Shown here piece after piece: positions 60,301 through 64,000 of a stretch of 64,000 nt of DNA. The translations under genes and the position numbers were made by a program. The notes beneath the pieces are model-generated. The model searched no databases. It saw only the letters and a program-made list of their open reading frames with translations, and was not told where the DNA came from. How positions within the stretch are numbered: position 1 is the stretch's first letter; every line of letters starts with the position of its first letter. Origin of the DNA: Onchidella celtica (taxonomy: Eukaryota; Mollusca; Gastropoda; Systellommatophora; Onchidiidae); NCBI GenBank assembly GCA_963931925.1, contig OZ007570.1:46083691-46147690 (forward strand), in the 5' to 3' direction.

Positions 60301-62030
60301 AAATTTGACATGGCTTGTTGTAGTTACATCTATCATAATCTCTTTCGTCAAAAATGGCAGCTTCATACTCGAACATCTGCCCAGAATTGTTACCATACAG
60401 TACTGCGGATGCTCACTGCCATTTAATCTACTACATTCCGTGCTTGTAACCAAAATGACATTCATATGCTTAATCCGTCAAGCCTACATATTAGCTAACA
60501 ATACAGCTTCAGGGAACCCCTAAAATGACGGAAATGAGAGATATATATTTCACAGCATTGCGTGTTACGAAGTTAGAAAGTCCTCCACTTGTTCTCTCAC
60601 GGTTGTTTACTCTAGTAGTACGTAGTACATCTTAACCTTTTACGTGCCTGGCTCGCTCCAATTGAACAACATGGGAAGATATTTAGACAAAGTCGGAACC
60701 GTTGGAGAAGACAACGGGAAATCCCGAGAACAAGGAAGGAGGAGCGAACGGGAAACGGAACGATGTCTAATAAGAGCATGATGGGAACTCTTTTGATCTC
60801 CCGAGCTGCCCTATCGGAGGCCAGTGTTTTAGTTTGTTTTGGTGCCCCCCGTGAGTAAGAAGTAAAACATAAACTTCCCCTCGAGTGCTGAAGAAATGAA
60901 TCTGAAAATATCCATAGACTTTCTGTGGGAGTGAAACGTGAAAACATGATTGTATGGTTCCCCTGTTTGTATTTATTATTTTTTCCCCGTCTTTTTAATC
61001 CTTAATAATATAATCGCAGGAAAGTGTAGTTGAAACTGAGAAACAGGATACCGAGACAGATCAGTTCGTTATATTCCGTCCGTCGACTTGCACGAGTATC
61101 ACCGATGTCTACAATGCAACAATTCCCACCACAACCTTCCATAGTTGAAGGAAAAAGAGTGGAACTCACCGCACTTATACGCGCGCAGTTTGTGGACATA
61201 ATTATAGCCGGAGAAAGAATGGTTGGTCTCGTTATTCTGTGTCTTGGGGGTGAAATGTGACTTGATATTGGGAATTCCTACATTAGCTACAAGTAATGTA
61301 AGCAGTAATAGAAAAATGAAATGAAATTTAAATGTAAACGGTTTGCAGAGAAACTAGATCAAAGCACCAAACAACTGAAAATTATGTTAGGTTTCGTCTC
61401 TGGAACCATAGGATAACGGCTAAATCTCAACTCAGAAGCAGGGTTTATCACGATTCGTTGGGACAAGATATTAATCATGATTTAAGTGTGCAAAACATGT
61501 TCGGATAAAAAGTAATAGAACAACAACTATTCTATTGCACGTACCACTCAAGGGATTAGTTGAGACATTATGTCGAAATATTTAGGCGGAAAACTGTGTA
61601 TATCAACCAATTTCAATTTCATTATGTTGTCCAAAGATCTTGCAAAAGTAAAAAATCTTACAAAAATACACGAAATACATATTCAAGATCCATTTGTATG
61701 CCGCTGCACGTTTGCACAACAAGAATTGCTGCTGAATTGAGAGATGTAGTTTATTATGATCACGTGAGGGTGACTGGCATATTTTCTTCCATTTTTATAT
61801 TAAAATACTCATAATTTGTTTCCTCTTCTCGTGACTTTTTTTTGGCAGCCGCTAGATTGTCGCTAGACGACGGGAGGGGATACGCGTGAAGTATGGCGAC
61901 TCGGCGGGGCCTCCTCTTGTCTCAGCCCCCGTGATCACAACATGCACATGATGGAATCGTGAGCAGAATCAACAGAGACGGGGCTGGGCCAGGGAAGAAC
62001 GGGCCACACGTGCACGCATGTCGTAAACTT
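60301..62030. other. Unassigned sequence
   Basis: Frames of 60-111 codons occur on both strands without recognisable domains. A GC-richer patch with several CpGs lies at about 61,850-62,035. Confidence 0.4.
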
Positions 62031-62036
62031 TGCTGG

Positions 62037-62087
62037 AGAGACAGAGAGAAAGAAAGAGAAAGAAAGAGAGGGAGAGAAAGGATGAAA

Positions 62088-62121
<34 letters not shown>

Positions 62122-62162
62122 AAGAGAGAGAGAGAAAGTGAGAAAGAGAGAAAGAGAAAGAC

Positions 62163-62195
<33 letters not shown>

Positions 62196-62212
62196 AAGAA
62201 AGAGAGAAAGAC

Positions 62213-62262
<50 letters not shown>
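62037..62262. repeat. GA/GAAA purine tract
   Basis: About 225 bp of almost pure purine (GAGA with GAAA interruptions), ending in a clean GA run at 62,220-62,262. The Ser/Leu and Arg/Glu frames of 60-141 codons on both strands come from it. Confidence 0.98.
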
Positions 62263-62266
<4 letters not shown>

Positions 62267-62806
62267 CTGGACTTTGGAGAGGGAGCAGCAGGGACAGGGA
62301 GAGGGAAACAATAAGGTAAGTCAGACTGTTTCGAGGATAGGCAAAAATAAAAATAGACACTCATTAGTCACCACTGCATACAGAATAGCAGCAATCGGAG
62401 GCATAAGTTCACTTTTTTCTTTTTCGCCATTGTTAATGAACGTAAGTCAAATTACAAATCCACATAGCGAAAATATTGAATCGTTTGTTCATTATTAAGC
62501 TATGATTTATAATATAAAATACCATATCCCTTAACAAGAGCCTTCTTTTTTTTTTTAGTTGTGGATGGCCACACATTTGACAATCGCTTTTAAATTTTTC
62601 AATCTTGTTACATGTGAGTAAAAAAACGCCATTGTTTAAGGTTCACAGCAGTAACGTATTTTGTCCACGATGTGAGTGAGTTTTCATGACAATTCTTGTC
62701 CCATTTCATTCACGGCATGACAAAAAGTGGCTGACTGCTTTATTGAAAGCCATTTCAGTTGAATAAAGTAACATATTATATTCTAATGCAAAGACATTCC
62801 TGTGTG

Positions 62807-63208
62807 TAAGGGGACGTTCAAATATAATCTTACACTTTTTTGGGGACTTTTTGACCCCCCCCCCCCCCCCCAACTCCCATAATATTACAATAATACATGT
62901 AATAATTATACATTGCACACGTACTCTTTCTTACAAATGAGGGAAAAATGAGACTCATGTCAAAGTCAATGTCAAAATTGCCTTAAATTAGTTATCATCA
63001 ACAAAGGGGTTTTTCATCATATAAGTTCTCTCTCTTTTTATGTTATTTGTTTATTATGTTGTCTAATTTTTTATTCCTTTTTATATTCTCACCTCACAAA
63101 AGTGCAATATTACATTAGTTCAAGACCCCCCCCCCCCCCCCCTTTTCTTACAGGAGCCAAACACCCCCCTCCCCCCGAGGCCTAAGATTATATTTGAACG
63201 TCCCCTAA
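62807..63208. mobile_element. Harbinger-like MITE with perfect 24-bp terminal inverted repeat
   Basis: The element is 62,810-63,205 (396 bp). Positions 62,809-62,832 and 63,183-63,206 are perfect reverse complements over 24 bp (outer part GGGGACGTTCAAATATAATC). TAA flanks both sides (62,807-62,809 and 63,206-63,208), as expected for the 3-bp TWA duplications of PIF/Harbinger elements. Near each end is a C17 run (62,855-62,871 and 63,126-63,142). No transposase frame. Intact termini point to recent activity. Confidence 0.88.
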
Positions 63209-63662
63209 GATTACAGCCAAGCAAAAAAAAAAAAATTTACAGTCATATATTATATACGGGATTGGTGAAAATCACACAAGGCTGGGAATACCCCATTCCC
63301 TAAGAGTAAGACTTTGTTCAACAGAAATTTTTTTTTTGGACCCCGCTGTCATGCGAAACAAAAAAGATAGACAAAACAATGATATTGGCGGTTTTCTGGT
63401 AATCCACAGCCCCCCCTCCGAGACTTAATTTTTCTACATTTTTTGGAAGCAAGTTGTTATCAGCCTAGAATAATGCCAAAAATTGTTTATGAAACATAAT
63501 ACCATGCCACAATAATATAATATATTACACAATTCCAGTGACAAAATTTAATTTAATGCGTTGCACTGTGCTCTGGGGTCATTCCCTGTTGCATAAATAT
63601 TTATGAAATTTGTGCATTGCCGGTACCTGTAGATCATATGGCATAATACTTTTTATAGCGGT
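63209..63662. other. Unassigned AT-rich sequence
   Basis: No gene or repeat family was recognised. Confidence 0.4.
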
Positions 63663-63790
63663 GACTTTGAGTTTGGGTTTGGCATTGGTACGATTACCGC
63701 CACTTTGTGCCTTTCACAGGTTTTTCCTTAACATACTTTAGTTTAGTTTTCAGCTTTCAAATGCTTATAAATATGATCAAAAAGAAATGA
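63663..63790 (+). mobile_element. Dispersed repeat family D2, copy 2
   Basis: Matches 42,672-42,800: GACTTTGAGTTTGGGTTT, ACCGCCACTTTGTGCCTTTC and TTTAGTTTTCAGCTTTCAAA. It continues toward the right edge without clear borders. Confidence 0.6.
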
Positions 63791-64000
63791 AATTAAAAAT
63801 CTAACAGGAAAAGGCTTGAATGTCTGTCTGTTACAAAAATTTTGTGATTATGATAAAAATCTCCTAGGTCAATTTGTAATATTTCGGCCTCCTTCAGAAA
63901 CGTAAAACTTTGTTTGTAAATATTTAACTTCATCGAAAAACTTCGAAATGACGACTATAAATTAGTATAATTACGATAATTTTTTTCACCCATAATCTCT

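Noticed and set aside
61922..62364. Overlapping 94-141 codon frames on both strands
   Set aside because: Products of the GA/GAAA purine tract.

Overview
The window looks like ordinary AT-rich invertebrate nuclear DNA. It has long introns, many short non-autonomous DNA transposons, tRNA-headed SINEs, microsatellites and long G or C homopolymers. The repeat types suggest a lophotrochozoan, perhaps a mollusc. That placement is inference; nothing here fixes the species.

Left edge (1-4522): the 3' part of a Ty3/gypsy-class LTR retrotransposon on the + strand. One uninterrupted 961-codon reading frame carries integrase first, then reverse transcriptase, then RNase H. This is the reverse of the usual Ty3/gypsy order and matches the Gmr1-like group. 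A polypurine tract and a 1,239-bp 3' LTR with matching ends follow. The gag and protease regions and the 5' LTR lie outside the window.

Middle and right (30,623-56,669, - strand): the one host gene I can identify, a vestigial / Vestigial-like (VGLL2/3-type) transcription cofactor. Four coding exons were recognised: 56,595-56,669, 49,995-50,274, 32,816-33,006 and 30,623-30,839. All splice junctions are GT-AG and the reading phases agree. Together they give 254 residues with the vestigial start motif, the TONDU (TEAD-binding) domain, the FWNSAY motif and a YGSL motif. A good splice donor after the fourth exon implies at least one more 3' exon, which I could not find. The introns are about 6.3, 17.0 and 2.0 kb.

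The rest has no gene I can support but is rich in repeats. These include two hAT-type MITEs with 8-bp target duplications (one perfect) plus a third candidate, two TTAA-flanked piggyBac-type MITEs, a Harbinger-like MITE with a perfect 24-bp inverted repeat and TAA duplication, four copies of a ~96-bp TA-flanked element, and two further MITE families. There are several interspersed repeat families, two tRNA-derived sequences, several tandem repeats of 43 to 230 bp, and long GATA, GAT, TTTA and GA arrays. The remaining open reading frames are short and mostly come from low-complexity DNA.
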